Source of the DNA: AC-50 sp035640455
Lineage (GTDB): Bacteria; Actinomycetota; Thermoleophilia; Gaiellales; Gaiellaceae
NCBI GenBank assembly: GCA_035640455.1
Contig: DASQWB010000079.1
Coordinates: 1 to 14,051, forward strand
Length of the DNA stretch: 14,051 nucleotides
Direction: 5' to 3'
Positions 13,635 through 14,051 of the stretch are shown one piece after another. Position 1 is the stretch's first letter, and each line of letters opens with the position of its first letter. The position numbers and the translations under genes were made by a program. The notes below the pieces were generated by a model. That model saw only the letters and a program-made list of their open reading frames with translations. It had not been told where the DNA came from and made no database searches.

Positions 13635-14051
13635 TCAGTAGGTGATGCGCTTGTCGATCCGGAACGTCGCGCGCGAGAGGATGTCGGCGATGCGCTCGCC
13701 CGCGTGGCCGTCGCCGTAGATCGGCTCGTGCGCGTAGTGCCCGTTGGAGATCTGTGCCCGCACGGCGTCGGCGACCTGCGCCCGGTCGTAGTCGACGTCG
13801 ACGACGTTGGAGCCGCGCTGGCGGCCCTCCTGCCGCGAGCCGATGTTCACCGCGGGCGTGCCGATGAACGAGCCCTCCCGGATCGCCGAGCTCGAGTTGC
13901 CGACGACGCAGGCCGTCTTCGCCATCAGCTTCACGTAGTCGTCGGTGGCGAGGTTCTTGAAGAAGTGCAGCCGCGAGTCGTCCTCGTGCTCGCGGAACTT
14001 GCGGATCCCGCGCGCGATGTGCTCCGAGCCGGCGTCGGCGTTCGGCCACAG
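13635..14051 (-). CDS. neuC: NeuC/WecB-type UDP-HexNAc 2-epimerase, C-terminal part
   Basis: The open frame enters from the right edge and ends at the TGA at 13637-13635, giving the last 138 residues of a protein normally near 370-390. It begins LWPNADAGSEHIARGIRKF, then LHFFKNLATDDYVKLMAKTACVVGNSSSAIREGSFIGTPAVNIGSRQEGR, and ends with the NVVDV segment. The NSSSAIREG block, in place of the SGGxQEE motif of non-hydrolysing WecB enzymes, is typical of the hydrolysing branch that includes NeuC and the legionaminic-acid epimerases. Such an enzyme would release ManNAc or a 2,4-diacetamido sugar from its UDP donor, the first committed step to a nonulosonic acid. The upstream catalytic residues are outside the window. 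It shares the operon with the CMP-sugar synthetase, which fits. Confidence 0.9.
   Translation of the reverse strand: MWPNADAGSEHIARGIRKFREHEDDSRLHFFKNLATDDYVKLMAKTACVVGNSSSAIREGSFIGTPAVNIGSRQEGRQRGSNVVDVDYDRAQVADAVRAQISNGHYAHEPIYGDGHAGERIADILSRATFRIDKRITY

Noticed and set aside
1..14051. tRNA, rRNA, CRISPR arrays, insertion-sequence ends or attachment sites
   Set aside because: No cloverleaf-like segment, regular spacer-repeat pattern, transposase or integrase motif was seen on either strand.

Overview
The window is very GC-rich, uses GTG and TTG starts freely, and is packed with genes whose ends overlap. This points to a high-GC Actinomycetota-type chromosome. Members of Thermoleophilia (Gaiellales or Solirubrobacterales) would fit, but that is an impression from composition and protein style, not a database match. 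I found no rRNA, tRNA, CRISPR array, insertion sequence or phage gene, and no gene-free stretch longer than about 40 bases.

Functionally this is a surface-polysaccharide locus. Positions 1-435 (minus) hold the N-terminal part of a probable PhyH-type dioxygenase, cut by the window edge. Diverging from it, positions 473-3823 (plus) carry a PAPS-dependent sulfotransferase followed by two tandemly duplicated glycosyltransferases, spaced 5 and 4 bases apart. They converge, with a 26-base overlap, on a long minus-strand operon that runs from beyond the right edge down to 3798.

In transcription order the minus operon encodes: a NeuC/WecB-type UDP-HexNAc 2-epimerase (partial); a 290-aa GT-A-like protein of unnamed family; a NeuA-type CMP-sugar synthetase; two class I SAM methyltransferases; a second copy of the 290-aa GT-A-like protein; the ABC-2 permease and ATPase (Wzm/Wzt type, the ATPase with a C-terminal glycan-binding-like domain); a small lipoprotein; a second sulfotransferase; a GT4 glycosyltransferase; and an FkbM-like methyltransferase-fold protein. 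Many junctions are 4-base ATGA, GTGA or TTGA overlaps, so translation is probably coupled.

Taken together, the genes suggest that an activated nonulosonic acid or similar CMP-sugar is made, several glycosyltransferases build a chain, methyl- and sulfotransferases decorate it, and Wzm/Wzt exports the finished polymer across the single membrane. The most unusual points are two sulfotransferases in an ABC-exported glycan locus, two duplicated glycosyltransferase pairs (one of an unfamiliar family), and two nearly identical 18-base palindromes, both encoding Arg-Ala-Leu-(Val/Leu)-His-Glu, inside two different genes of the minus operon.
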